A DNA stretch of 64,000 nucleotides, taken from positions 35,829,484 to 35,893,483 of the forward strand of contig CM059197.1 in assembly GCA_030323885.1 (NCBI GenBank), given 5' to 3'. Positions 21,231 through 31,249 of the stretch are shown one piece after another. The stretch is from Branchipolynoe longqiensis (lineage: Eukaryota > Annelida > Polychaeta > Phyllodocida > Polynoidae). The translations under genes were made by a program, and so were the position numbers. Each line of letters starts with the position of its first letter. Within the stretch, counting starts at the first letter, position 1. The notes under the pieces were generated by a model. That model did not search any database. It had not been told where the DNA came from and was given only the letters and a program-made list of their open reading frames with translations.

Positions 21231-21439
21231 CGCACTGGCTGGTGTGGGAGGTCGTGGGTTTGAACCTCGTCTGAGTCAAAGCAATAAGTTATAAAATTGA
21301 TACTTGTCGCTAAGTAGTCTAACATTGGACATTACTAGGATATTGTAAGGACTGGTTTGCTGAATATCAAGACAATGTGACTGAGTGGGATATTGGGCCG
21401 GGGTGTGCCAGCAACCCAGTCTCCTAGTGGAGCAGGACT
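21231..21439 (+). mobile_element. SINE, tail-1 type, 5' truncated
   Basis: Contains the B-box-like GGTTTGAACCTC, then gatacttgtcgctaagtagt and the body to 'cagtctcctagtggagcagg'. The A box is missing. Confidence 0.7.
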
Positions 21440-21718
21440 AAAGATCTTCGACCAGTGACGTCACTGTCACGTGACTCACTTCGGAATGGTCTGGTTGGCA
21501 AGATGAGCCGACTGGTGTTGTTTTGTATTGAACTCAATGAAGCACAACTATGTAAAAGTGCCAAACCTATTAAATGCAATGGCTCTCAGCTCACTGTTGT
21601 TTTGTCACTCTGCTTGCCCATCCAATGCTTTCAGAGCAATACAAATGAATGGATAAACAAGATTCATAGTATCCCATTGAAGCCTAACTCCAAACGATCG
21701 GTGATAATAGATACCAAA

Positions 21719-22135
21719 TCATCATCATGCTGTCGGTCGCGATGCGACAAAGACTGCTTTCATTACTTGACTGCTGCTCTGCGGTTGTAGATTTCATGAA
21801 AGCTGCCTGCAAAAGTGTTGAAGTGCTGCTGGCTTTTGCAAGTTACCAGCGGCACTCTCTCGGGGAGCAAATAGAGGTTTCACACCGGCAAGAACATGTC
21901 CAGACAGGCGCAAAACTATTTGTCCCTGCAGTGGCTGGTCGGGAGATGTTGGGACTTCCATACATCAACCGCCCTTAATGCTGCCACAGTGACATGGTGT
22001 TCTGTTTAGGGTTTGCTCCCTTAGCCTTCGGTTCTGTCATGAACCTGTACCACAAGGCAGTGGTTTACAACACTGCAGGGCAGGGGCGTTAAACTCCCTC
22101 AGGTATTGCTATACCTGCATACCATCATACAGGTG
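21719..22135 (+). mobile_element. Composite repeat: LINE 3' end plus R1 repeat
   Basis: 21719-21785 is the (atc)n-bearing 3' end of the LINE family at 46.8 kb (minus sense: gtcgcgatgcgacaaagact). 21793-22135 is a second repeat, here called R1 (gcaaaagtgttgaagtgctg ... ccttcggttctgtcatgaac). The same pair occurs in the opposite orientation at 38890-39315, and R1 alone at 45040-45290. Confidence 0.7.
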
Positions 22136-22231
22136 GGTTAACAAAATATATAAAAAAGTAAAAAGTGTCAAATAAGCTTACTAGTGAATTCCATAATTGT
22201 ACTTAGTATACATCACTTATATAACAAAATA

Positions 22232-22513
22232 CAGCAAAACCTCTCTAACTGCCAACCTCCACAGATCGACCACTCCCCTATTGATCGCTTTATTTGGATC
22301 CCAAACGATCGCCCCATACCATTGTAATGAAATGAATAAAACCTCTCAAACCGACCACCTCTACAGATCGACTACTCCACTATATTGATCGCTTTATTTG
22401 AATCCCAAAAGATCACCCATACAATACCACTGTAATGAAATGAAAAACTCTCTAAACCGAACACGTCCCTAAATAGACCATTTAAAGTTGGTCGATTTAG
22501 AGAGCTTTGTAAT
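22232..22513. mobile_element. Pogo-like MITE with internal duplication
   Basis: The left end cagcaaaacctctctaac and right end tttagagagctttgta are inverted. The internal segment 'tcgctttatttg.atcccaaa' occurs twice. Same family as 23443-23635. Confidence 0.65.
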
Positions 22514-22610
22514 TAACCAACATTAAGAATCAGTCTCTTTAATATTATAACCGCGTCTTCTACGATTTAGAGAGTCTATTCATTTTTTGGCAGTATCTGG
22601 CCCAGCTTAC

Positions 22611-22824
22611 ATTGCCTTTTGGAATTTCCTGCCATGGCTGGCCTCCAGGAAGTAGTACATTTCGCCCCTGCCGCCGTCTGTGTGACCCCCGGAGGGACCT
22701 GTCCTTGGTGATGGGGTCTTTATGCTGGTCACCGTCCACTCCAGGGCTGAGGATGACGCGTCACCGGGCACCAGTCCACACAGGTCGGGGAAGCGCTGTG
22801 TGCCAAAGTCGCATGAAAAGAAAC
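22611..22824 (-). CDS. MAM domain, first-half exon of an extracellular multidomain protein
   Basis: Read on the minus strand between an acceptor (ttgttgccgcag|gt) and a good donor (at|gtaagc), the 214-nt exon gives CDFG...LCGL...LEWTV, then TGPSGGHTDG and MYYFLEAS. This is the N-terminal signature of a MAM domain: CDF start, second Cys, W, TGP..HT, then Y-Y-x-x-E-A-S. MAM domains mediate extracellular adhesion and oligomerisation and occur in meprin-type astacin proteases. The exon starts in phase 1, matching the phase-1 end of the TSR exon 854 bp upstream, and ends in phase 2. The second half of the domain was not found within the window; the LTR element and other repeats occupy the space where it should lie. 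Confidence 0.8.
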
Positions 22825-23082
22825 CTGCGGCAACAATTGTTCGCGTTATACAGGGTCCGTATATATATACGAAGATATGGAATTCAAGGCTATTTCAAGG
22901 CTTTTCAAGACTGCATTTGATAGGAATTCATGGCTATTTTTATTTGGATTTCAGGAAAAAATAACAATGCCGAATGGCGATTTTGGACTAATTTAGATCA
23001 GTGGGGAAAGCTTAATGGAATTCAAGGCTTTTCAAGACTAATTACCCAAAATAGGTTAAATTCAAGGCTTATCAAGGCCATA

Positions 23083-23362
23083 TCGGGATGGATACCAACT
23101 TGTGACAGTGTGCAGTCATGGTGACTTCATAGTGCTGCCCCACTGGGAGAACAGGCCACCAGCACCATGACCTGATATCCCACTCAGTCACATTATCCTG
23201 GCACTGAGCCAACCGGTCCTTGCCCTATTCTACTAATGCCGAGCGGCTGGCTAACAGGCAACACATATCAATTTTGTAAGTCACTGGTTTGACTCAACCG
23301 GGAATTTAACTCCCGACCTTCTGCACGGGATGCCTGCGCTCTACCGTTTCGGACACCGCGTT
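23083..23362 (-). mobile_element. SINE, type with 'ggcgcggtgtccgaaacggt' head
   Basis: Reverse orientation, from ataccaacttgtgacagtgt (tail side) to the tRNA-like head at about 23340-23362, with a B-box-like gggagttaaattcccgg. Body identical in order to 386-721. Confidence 0.8.
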
Positions 23363-23442
23363 CGGTGATACCTGTTGCAGAGCGGACAATAGCATAGCAG
23401 CCACAGAGTGAATGAGATGAGGAATCTTATTCATTACTTATA

Positions 23443-23635
23443 CAGTAAAACCTCTCTAACCGACCTTCACACATCGAACACTCCCCTATATCGATAGCTT
23501 TATTTGGGTCCCAAACGATCGCCCATACAATACCATCATAACAATATTAAAAAAAAACTCCCTAAACCGACCACCTCCCTAAATGGACCATTTAAAGTTG
23601 ATCCCATGGTCGGTCAATTTAGAGAGGTTTTACTG
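23443..23635. mobile_element. Pogo/Tigger-like MITE
   Basis: Ends CAGTAAAACCTCTCTAA and ttagagaggttttactg are inverted; TA precedes the left end (CA follows the right end). 193 bp, no coding capacity. The CAGTAAAACC-type terminus and TA target fit the pogo branch of Tc1/mariner. Confidence 0.75.
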
Positions 23636-23677
23636 CATTCGCATAATTAATTATGGGACACATCTACATGCGCATAC

Positions 23678-23842
23678 CTTCGCATTCCCTTGCTCCACAC
23701 TTCCTCGTCTGGAAGGTCACCCCTGAGCACTGCTTTCCGCCATTTAGGGGCTTCGGGCTGTTGCACATCCGGGTCCTTGAGCTCTGTCCACAGCAGGTTG
23801 AGCAGCGTGACCAGGGTCCCCAGGCCGACCAGCCACCGTCCA
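23678..23842 (-). CDS. Thrombospondin type 1 repeat (TSR) exon
   Basis: The minus-strand exon lies between ctccttgcctccaag| and a tgcgaag|gtatgc donor, 165 nt, phase 1-1, the usual phase for TSR exons. It reads DGGWSAWGPWSRC, then STCCGQSSRTRMC, then GGKQCSG and RKCGARECE. This is WSxWxxWSxC with the CS..CG....RxRxC arginine ladder and six cysteines. There is no ATG in this frame, so ORF calling sees only a wrong-frame shadow. TSRs are extracellular, disulfide-bonded modules that bind matrix and glycans. The phase-1 end joins cleanly to the MAM exon at 22824. It belongs to the same minus-strand gene as the EGF and MAM exons by order, strand and phase. Confidence 0.85.
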
Positions 23843-23885
23843 CTTGGAGGCAAGGAGAAAATACGGTAACTGTGCCGACTCCTAA

Positions 23886-24213
23886 AGTTTGTTTTATTTA
23901 ATGACGCCTCAAGAGCACATTGATTTTTATCAGTGGCTATTAGATGTCAAACGTATGGTCATTCTGACATATTTCTTTGGGGGAAACCCACTACCACCAC
24001 ATAGGCTACTCTTTCTGAGAAGCAGCAAGGGGTCTTTTATATGCACTTTCCCACAGACAGGACAGCACATTCCACAGCCTTTGATGAACCAGTTGTGGAC
24101 CACTCGTTGGAATGGAAAAAAAAACAACCTGTAAATGTGTCCACTGACCAGGATCGATCAAATGACCCACACCTTCACAGGTGGACACGCTACCGCCTGA
24201 GCTACGTCCCACT
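23886..24213 (-). mobile_element. Molluscan-type SINE, near full length
   Basis: The minus strand begins with a tRNA-like gggacgtagctcaggcggta and runs through gtggtccacaactggttcat, cctgtctgtgggaaagtgca and ataaaagaccccttgctgct, to a tail ending ...gcgtcattaaataaaac. I recognise this body as a SINE common in molluscan genomes (possibly of the RUDI kind; the name is not certain). A 5'-truncated copy is at 34894-35120. Confidence 0.75.
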
Positions 24214-24232
24214 CGTGGTGCTGACTCTTAGC

Positions 24233-24808
24233 ATTCCATATATGTGGTATGCGAATGTGAATGCAAATGTGTACATGATATGCGGCAACATTTTGCTGTT
24301 TGTATTAGAAATGGTACATTCGGTTTACATTCGGACCAGTCACTACGTGGAGCGATCCAGTTTGCCGTCTACGCAAATTGCATTCGCAGTCAGAAATATG
24401 GAAAAATCAAAGCTATTGTATTACTATTATTGTATATGTCCCAATAGAAGCACGCTACCCAATAGAAACACAAACCCCCATTTCAAGATTGAAAGCGTGC
24501 ACACATTTACAATCATATTCAGACTGAACGCAAATAAAGTAAGACAATCCCACTTTATTTCAGAGGCACGACAAAAACAAATACAAATTTACGATCATAT
24601 TCAGACTGAATGCACATAAAATAAGACAATCACACTTTATTTCAGAGGCATGATAAAACAAATCCATGAAATACTTTGAATAGAGGCGCATCCATGTGTC
24701 TACACTCGCACAGTGCGTGTCTATTGGGACATATACGGTACATATTTTCCATTTTGTGTCACATTTACATACTGCATATCACATACTGGATATATGGAAT
24801 CCTAACTG
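24233..24808. mobile_element. MITE-like element with inverted ends and an internal 80-bp duplication
   Basis: The left end gcattccatatatgtggtat is mirrored by atatcacatactggatatat-ggaat at the right. Inside, a ~80-bp unit (catattcagactgaacgcaa ... actttatttcagaggca) is tandemly duplicated at 24508-24665. No coding. Confidence 0.6.
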
Positions 24809-26184
24809 TATCTTTGCACTCTGCCTCCATGCGTGAATTGAATGGCATTGTGCTAACAACTGCGTAAAATGTAAATAACATCTAAGACTTCTTTGTTACC
24901 ATAAAGTAAGAACAAACATAAGAGTTCCAAAGGACAAGTGGATCAACAGGCGCTTGTAATTTTACTTCTTGTGATCTAGATTTCGCTGTTATTTAGCACA
25001 CATTTACCTGTTTCAACCAAGTTGCAAAATATATTCTATGAACCTTTCGCTATGAAAATGGTAGTTCCTATCAACACAGTATTGATCAACTCTTAAAGTC
25101 TATGGTGTCAAAATTCAGAACCAAGTGATTCAGTGAGCGGCAGCCCGCAAGTACCAGTAACCCCCGGTGATGGCGCCACCGTAGCCTTATTGGCCCACAG
25201 CATAAGGGCAGCCTCGCAGGGCACCCATTGGTTAATATAAGGAATAATACAATAGGATCAAAATAAAATAAATTAACAATGTAATACCTCCTGCCGAAGA
25301 TGTATACCCATATAGATTACACTAACTATATATATGTATATGGCTCACTCTCCTGAAAACTGGTCAGCATGGGATGGGATTTTAAAACATCAATAACAAA
25401 ACTTCCTACTTATTTTTTTCCTTTTACTTTTCCTATTCATGTTCAGATTTGATGAAATAAATAAGGGAAATAAAATGAACTGTGTGCAACTTTGGTCCTT
25501 TTAGTTATGAAGTGTTTTTGTACCAAAAAAAACATTTTACAGTCAGCCATTTGTAACATGACATATGGGACATGGTTGAATCCTTATTAGCATATTGTAT
25601 TGCATTGATATATCAAACAAAACAGTTCCCAAATCAAAAAGGAAGTATTTATTAACATGTATGCATGCTTAAATTTTTAAAAAAGAATTGATGTCTTCAG
25701 AAATAACATTACAAATTTCCGTCACACGTGTAACCAGTTGTGTCTGGATGCCACACAAATATTGTACACCAATTATTCATTGAATAAAGCATGGCTGGGA
25801 ATTACTTTTTTTTAAATCAATATAAGCACTACATATTTCTGTATATTATGCGATGATTAATATGCTTCTAAGTGTGATATTATTTAATTCTGATTAGATT
25901 TTATTGAGCAGACTGTGTGGTGTCCATAGGTAGGTGTTATACTGCCATAAGACATAGCTTAATCATCGACTACACCTTTATTTTTTATCTCATCAGTTTA
26001 TATTTTACATAGATGTAAAGGGGAGATTTCCAGCTTTCATTTGCAACCAAAAAATGTAAAAAATTCAAATATTAGATTTTAACTCTCCATGTCAGACTTC
26101 TGGCCAGTTTTCAGGAGAGTGACCCATCTGTGTGTGTGTGTATGTGCTATATAATTAATTACATTAATATAAATATGAGCTGGT
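24809..26184. other. Intronic or intergenic AT-rich DNA, nothing recognised
   Basis: No exon-like or repeat-end sequence stands out. A 'ggtgatggcgccaccgtag' word at about 25168-25186 recurs in other places (47615, 52190, 55745). It is presumably intron of the minus-strand multidomain gene. Confidence 0.4.
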
Positions 26185-26218
26185 TTATATATTCTGTATG
26201 TAATTATTGTCTCCGGCG

Positions 26219-26365
26219 ATACAAATTGTGCTATTTCGTGAAGAGCCGGGCGTTCCGGTACGGAACCTTGGCCCGCATTCGAGCGAGTACCCGCCAAGCT
26301 GGGCACTTCCGGCCGTGTCGAACGCGCCGGTTCTTTTCATTGCCGACGGAATTTTGGCGCTCGAC
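26219..26365 (-). CDS. Possible sushi (CCP)-like exon, weak
   Basis: The minus-strand frame reads PSAMKRTGAFDTAG, then SAQLGGYSLECGPRFRTGTP and SSRNSTICIAGD. The spacing G-x-x-Y-S-L-x-C ... G ... S-T-x-C-x-x-G resembles the middle of a sushi domain. GC-rich codons stand out against AT-rich flanks. Against it: no convincing acceptor or donor, and the start and end of the domain are not seen. The right end of a TTAA-type MITE lies directly upstream (26384-26413). It sits between the EGF and TSR exons on the same strand, where an extra exon is needed to reconcile their phases. Confidence 0.3.
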
Positions 26366-27007
26366 AATAATAGGATAGCCGAACCTCAAAATCATGGGAC
26401 TATGCAACTTTAATCACACAGTTGCCTGGGTACGGATACCACTGGTGTGCTCTAGGCATGAAGCCATCTTTTTAATGACACAATCAGCCCCCTCCCCCCC
26501 CCCCCGCCCCGCAGATACCCACACCCACACACTGCTACTCACGTAGGGCGTAATCGATTAATCAACTCGGGTCACCCGAGCCACTTTTTGGCACATGCGC
26601 TCATCCTACAGTCTCGGGTTGACTAAGCGAATACGCTCGGGGTGGACAAAATGGTGGCTTAATTTGAAACTTAATATTTTTTTTCAAAACCCGATAGAAA
26701 TACAGCAAAATAGGATTTAAAGTATTTGATGATTGTAGAAGCTGAAAATCTGGGTTATTAAAAAAAAAAGTATTAAAATAACACGTAGGAGTTGTACCGG
26801 TAGCTGTTATACTACAGGTACCAGCACAGATGTGACGTTATCGCTCCTAGGATACCCTAGCCAAGAGGTGGGTTACTGGGGTCAGATTGTTTTGCACACG
26901 ACACGTGTATTTCTCGACTCCACTGGCGGTGCTCGATTTGAAATTCTGACGACTTGGGTGACCCGAGTCGCCCGGGTCGTGTTAATCGATTACGGCCGTA
27001 TTGGCAC

Positions 27008-27114
27008 CTGGCAGTTCTTGCCCAGCCACCGGGGCGGGCATGCGCATAGGTAGGTGTTTATTTCCCGTGCATCCTCACAGTGGGCACCATTGCGGCATGG
27101 TGATGAGGTGCAGT
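27008..27114 (-). CDS. EGF-like domain exon
   Basis: Minus-strand exon after gtcttcgctttcag| and before cag|gtgcca. It reads (D)CTSSPCRNGAHC...NTYLCACPPRWLGKNCQ. Six cysteines are spaced C-x4-C-x5-C-x10-C-x-C-x8-C, a textbook EGF repeat without the calcium-binding D-x-D/N-E start. The exon starts in phase 1; at the donor used here it ends in phase 0, which does not match the phase-1 TSR exon, so an exon between them is expected. It is extracellular, and part of the same minus-strand gene by order and strand. Confidence 0.8.
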
Positions 27115-27179
27115 CTGAAAGCGAAGACACAAACCATAAGGAGAAGAAACGCTGAGGTTCCATTAATGCGCAAAGCGTC

Positions 27180-27236
27180 ATGCGCAATGCATCATGCGTA
27201 ATGCATCATGCGCAATGTGTCATGCGTAATGTGTGG
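27180..27236 (+). repeat. 14-bp tandem repeat, 4 copies
   Basis: Unit tcatgcg(c/t)aatg(c/t)(a/g), alternating between a 'gcgc' and a 'gcgt' form. GCGCA/TGCG words resemble NRF1-type half sites. It lies just upstream (minus sense) of the EGF exon acceptor. Confidence 0.7.
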
Positions 27237-27436
27237 AAAGTCAAAACAACGGGGAATCTATGCATTTGATTCTTCCATCAGTCCGTGATGGTTGGTTGGT
27301 TGATTGATGGAGTTTTACGTCCTGGTATCAGTATTTCAAAAGGTATTTACACATGAAAAAGGTGAGGAAAAAGTATAAAAAGTAGTCTTTCCTTTCAGAA
27401 AAGTATAAAATGGCAGCACTGAATGTTAAATCTTCA

Positions 27437-27562
27437 GGCGCGGTGGCCGAATCGGTAGACCACAGGCCTCGCGTGCGGAAGATCGGGAGTTCGCGACTTC
27501 GGTTCCCGTTGAAGTCAAACCAATGACTTAAAAATTGTTACTTGTCATTTAAAAAAGGGTTT
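27437..27562 (+). mobile_element. SINE head, 'ggcgcggtggccgaatcggt' type, 3' truncated
   Basis: tRNA-like A box (tggccgaatcggtag) and degenerate B box (ggagttcgcgacttcgg), then aagtcaaaccaatgacttaa. It stops where the TTAA-type MITE begins. A detached tail fragment lies at about 27290-27340 (ggagttttacgtcctggtat). Confidence 0.7.
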
Positions 27563-28225
27563 CTTAAAATTGCATAGTCCAAGGGTTTTGAGCTTTTGTA
27601 AATAAATTATTTAAAATATAATCATTTATATTTTAAAGTTTTCTTAATTTAGCATAGACTGATATTTGTGAGTATGCCATTTAAAAAGGGGTTTCTTAAA
27701 GTTGCATAGTCCGATAGTTTTCAGTTATTGTCATTTAATTATTCACAAAAGAAAAAGTTCTTTTAAAATGTTGTCTTACAGTTGCATACTTCGATGCTTG
27801 TGAGTCTATCATTTAATAAATATTTTCAGAAATTGCATAGTCCGATACGTGTTGAGGTCCTGCCTTTTTTCTAAAAAAATAAATATATTAAGTTGATTGA
27901 TATAATCTACCCTACTTTAATTTGAAGTAATTCTGATTATAAATGGTTAACTTCGGAGGTATTTCACAAAAAAACATGATACATTGGATAGAACGAAATG
28001 TTAACGCAATTTGGTACTGTTGAAGCCTTTTGTGCCAGAATTTTAATACACACACCCAAATTCATTTCAAATATCTCCAAGGTTAGACATTTTAAATAAA
28101 AGTTACTTAAAACTTAAGTAATGTACATTATAATGATCAAAACTAATCTATTTATCTAACAACAACAAAAGAAAGAAAAAAAAGAACTCTAATCGATCGG
28201 ACTAGGCAAGGCAACTTTAATGTCA
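27563..28225. mobile_element. TTAA-type MITE with repeated left ends
   Basis: The left terminal word (aaattgcatagtcc.a.ggttttgag) occurs four times (27563, 27693, 27777, 27830), and the inverted right end (ggactaggcaaggcaacttta) once at about 28197-28222. Shared inner text 'aagtaa', 'atttcaaatatctccaag'. It looks like nested or serially duplicated left ends. Confidence 0.65.
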
Positions 28226-28260
28226 GACGCCATAATCCAGACAAGAATGGAATCAATCAG

Positions 28261-28495
28261 ACCAGACGGGATGGCCGAATGAGTTAGAGCGTCCGTCTCC
28301 CATATTGGTAGATCATAGGATTGTGGGTTTGAATGCTGGTCGAGTCAAAGCAATGACTTATACTTGTCACTTCCTAGCCAGACGCTCGGCATTACTACGA
28401 TAGGGCAAGGAGCAGTAGAATGAGGAAGACCAGTCTTCTGCGACTGAAATCTCCCCTGCTTAATCAACTAATGTACCCCCAAAAATAATTTAAAA
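28261..28495 (+). mobile_element. SINE, type A head with short tail 2
   Basis: Same head as 386 (cagacgggatggccgaatga), but after 'attactacgatagggcaagg' it continues agcagtagaatgaggaagac ... cttaatcaactaatgtaccc, a different 3' part from tail 1. Confidence 0.8.
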
Positions 28496-28523
28496 TCATG
28501 CATATCGACTGATGACAACTCAC

Positions 28524-28693
28524 GCGTATCCCTTAGGCACGCCAATACTGTGGTATCTAATCTCCAGCTCATCCGTACACTCTCCACGCTGGTTTTTGCT
28601 GAGGTCGGCAGATACCACCCTCAGGGTGATCAGAGAGTGGTTGACGGCCTGGAGGAGGAAGTGTGACAGGTTCTGCGCGAGGTGTGAAGTCAA
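28524..28693 (-). CDS. CUB-domain-like exon
   Basis: Minus-strand exon from ttcacaccccag| to gc|gtgagt, 170 nt, phase 0 to 2. It reads LTSHLAQNLSHFLLQ, then AVNHSLITLRVVSADLSKNQ and RGECTDELEIRYHSIGVPKG. The pattern 'hydrophobic strand - C-T-D-E-L-E-I-R-Y' corresponds to the CUB core (C-x-D-x-L-E-I-R). Two N-glycosylation sequons (NLS, NHS) fit an extracellular domain. The flanking CUB exons (with the first and last Cys) were not found, and its phase-2 end does not fit the EGF exon directly. CUB follows astacin in tolloid and nematode astacins, which fits the order here. Confidence 0.65.
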
Positions 28694-28718
28694 CTGGGGT
28701 GTGAAACTCAAGGCCGAA

Positions 28719-28752
28719 ACTCAAAAGCATCGGATTGTGCAACTTTAATCAT
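28719..28752. mobile_element. Right end of a TTAA-type MITE abutting the CUB exon
   Basis: actcaaaagcatcggattgt-gcaactttaa lies 26 bases upstream (minus sense) of the CUB exon acceptor. No left end was found nearby. Confidence 0.6.
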
Positions 28753-28926
28753 TGAATGTAAACAAAGAATGAATCTGTGACTAATACCAGAGAGCATGTA
28801 TATAGACGCTCTCTGCTAGTACCTAAATATGAGATCAAGTGTCTTTCTCTACTGTGTCTAGAAGATGGCATCCAGATGGGCTCCTTGAAGTCTGTTTGGA
28901 ATGAACATTTCTGCTTCACTGTCTTA

Positions 28927-29425
28927 TGCCCCCAGTCACACGATGGGCTGCATTCGCTTGCGATCACTTGCCGACCAAAAGCTTGCGAGTTCCTTGCGTC
29001 TAAATTGAAACAATTTGTTACAAACTATCTTACACACGCCACATCGCGTCAGTCGGCGATTGATCGGCGAGTAGTCATAAGGTGGTCGAAAGGTTGTCAT
29101 AAGGTGGTCATAAGATGGTCGTAATTTAACTGCAAAATGCCTCCTGTGATGCTGGAGTACTGCTACTATGGTCGCAGATCAGTCGGCGAACAATCGGCGA
29201 TCGGTCGGCGATCGGTGGAGATGCCAGAGGTCGTAAGGAGGATCTTGGTGCTGCAGTTACAATCTCCTTGCGACCAAAAAAGACGAAATGGTAGGCGATC
29301 AGTCGGCGATCACTCGCAGAGCATTCGGTGATTAGTCGTAAGGTGGTCCTAAGATGGTCGTAATTTAATTGCAAAATCCTCATGGATCGATCGTAAGCGA
29401 ACGCAGGCCTGGTGTGACTGGGCCT
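28927..29425. mobile_element. Harbinger-like MITE, group 2
   Basis: Ends TGCCCCCAGTCACACGA and tggtgtgactgggcct, flanked by TTA on both sides (28924-28926 and 29426-29428). The interior is dominated by gatcggcgatcggtcggcga and gtggtcgtaa words in opposite orientations towards each half. Confidence 0.75.
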
Positions 29426-29602
29426 TTAGTGAGAGTTCTTTCATCTGAAGTGTTTAAGCAAACTGATTTCTGCTGTATTGTTTTATTTTACCATTTTTCA
29501 GTTGGGTCGCTATTGCTTCGTGTCAGAGGGTTAAGTATCCTGCGATTATGTGATAGACAACACAGAGTGGCCACTTTACCATATAGAACAGCATGCTAAT
29601 AT

Positions 29603-29767
29603 AAAAGTTGCACAGTCTATGGTTTTGAGTTTCTGCCATATTTTGAGATAATTATATCTGTGGCGGAGTGGTTAGAGTGTCTGATTTTTTTCTATGTCAG
29701 ACTCCTAATCTGAAGGTCGATGGTTATAGGATCTTTGGTGGAGGTGGACCGAGGGGCAACCTATGTG
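29603..29767 (+). mobile_element. TTAA-type MITE left end followed by type B SINE head
   Basis: 29603-29652 matches the MITE terminus (gttgcacagtctatggtttt). 29656-29745 is the tRNA-like head of a second SINE type (tctgtggcggagtggttaga ... cctaatctgaaggtc). Confidence 0.65.
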
Positions 29768-30382
29768 CAGAGAGCTTGTATATAGATGAGAGGGACAACT
29801 AACATACTAGATCGTGTAACAGCTGCCGACTGTGGCGCTCCAAGTGGTTGAACAGTTTAAGTGTACCAGCAAACTCAAGGCATTGTCAATGGTCTTGTGC
29901 AATCTTCATACAGAAAAAGTGAAATATCTCTAAAACTACACCACATAGAAACAAACTGTTTGGAACACATATAGAAAACATATTTACCGATGAGACTATA
30001 TTAAATTCATATCGCTAGGGTTCTGTATTTCTATTAATTTTGAATAAAATACACGTTTTGCACTACACGTACGACAAACTCAAGGCATTGTCAATGGTGG
30101 TGAGCAATCTTCATACAGAAAAAGTGAAATATTTCTAAAACCACATGACCTAGACACAAACCGCTTGGAACACATATAGAAAACATGTTTACCAAAAGGA
30201 TTATATTAAATTGATAAGGTTAGGCTTCTGCATTTCTATTAATTTTGAATAAAACTAATGTTTTGCACTGCACGTCCGTCAAACTCAAAGCTTCTTCAAC
30301 AATAACCGCCAGGAGCGCCACTGTAGCCTGTGTTACCGATTTTCGCGGGAGTTGTCCCTCTCATCTATATACAAGCTCTCTG
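29768..30382. mobile_element. hAT-like MITE with 7-bp target duplication
   Basis: Termini CAGAGAGCTTGTATATAGAT and atctatatacaagctctctg are perfect inverted repeats for at least 33 bases. The direct repeat ctatgtg flanks both sides (29761-29767, 30383-30389). CAGAG ends fit hAT. The interior holds two diverged ~215-bp tandem copies (ggcattgtcaatggt ... tctattaattttgaataaaa). No coding. Confidence 0.85.
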
Positions 30383-30389
30383 CTATGTG

Positions 30390-30909
30390 TAAACAAAGGC
30401 CAGGGCACCAGTTAATCTGCACTGGTTGAGTCTTCCTGTTGTAGGTGTGTTATGTCAAAGACTACCATACATTTTCTTTGATTATGCTTATGGATAGTGA
30501 CTTCTTTCTTTTCATTTTCTTTTGTTCTTATTATATTTATCTCGGAGGACATGTGCTTACTGGTCACTACAGATTGCTCAGCATATCCAATATCATTGTC
30601 CCTCTAGTGTGTGAAACATGAACCAATGGCAATGCAGTACCTAGAAGTTACACATTCACATTGTAGTCTGATCCCCTGACTGTCGTTATTGACATCGCAT
30701 GTCAGGAGGTTTCAAACAAAACACATTAGGAAAACATCAAACATGGATTGTCTCGTTTAGAAAATGCTCGTCATTGACAGTTGAATCGCAAATACGTAAT
30801 TACGCTGAATGTAATCGGAGCAAACTCACGTTTCTTCTTCGCTGATGACCTTGACCTTAACCTAAATGACAGCCGGTTTCCAGGGGGCGTGGCTTGTTTC
30901 TCTGACTCC
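30390..30909. other. Upstream region of the 133-aa gene, no repeat recognised
   Basis: Contains no MITE or SINE ends. It is unusually free of repeats for this window and leads directly into the promoter region of the plus-strand gene. Confidence 0.4.
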
Positions 30910-30922
30910 GTTGCGTAGCAAC
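30910..30922 (+). promoter_or_regulatory. RFX X-box-like site
   Basis: GTTGCGTAGCAAC: two inverted half sites. Against GTNRCC(N0-3)RGYAAC only one base differs. It lies 107 bases before the ATG of the 133-aa gene, the typical distance for ciliary genes controlled by RFX factors. Confidence 0.6.
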
Positions 30923-31028
30923 GTTACTATGGACACAGGTGAAACTAGCAGCAGTGTTGACATACGCTATTTACTGTTGACCGAGTTTCATTCAGACAGA
31001 TAGGTGATCTTGCATAAAGTGCCTCAAA

Positions 31029-31249
31029 ATGGTTCAAACCGACACATCCCAGAACGGGAAGCTCATTGATTGGGCATCGTACATTGAACGACTCAAAGCT
31101 ATGCCGGAATGCCAGGTGCAGGCGCGCCCTGTGTCAAAGGTGCATGTTCCGAAGTTAGATTTCTCCTTCATTGAGGAGGAAGAGATTGCCAAGGCGAGAA
31201 AGGCTTTTGAAAAAGCAATCCGCCGAGAGGAGATCCGAGCGTACAAATC
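31029..31249 (+). CDS. Exon 1 of a small plus-strand gene (133 aa), candidate ciliary protein
   Basis: ATG in context caaaATGg, 221 nt, ending at a strong donor (c|gtgagt). The protein starts MVQTDTSQNGKLIDWASYIE, followed by a P-rich 'PVSKVHVPKLDF' and a charged helix (EEEEIAKARKAFEKAIRREE). The full protein, assembled from three exons with matching phases (2, 2, stop), is 133 residues, basic at its C-terminus and without signal peptide or membrane segment. I do not recognise the family. The X-box-like element at 30910 suggests a cilium/axoneme role (inference). The gene lies wholly inside an intron of the minus-strand multidomain gene. Confidence 0.8.
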
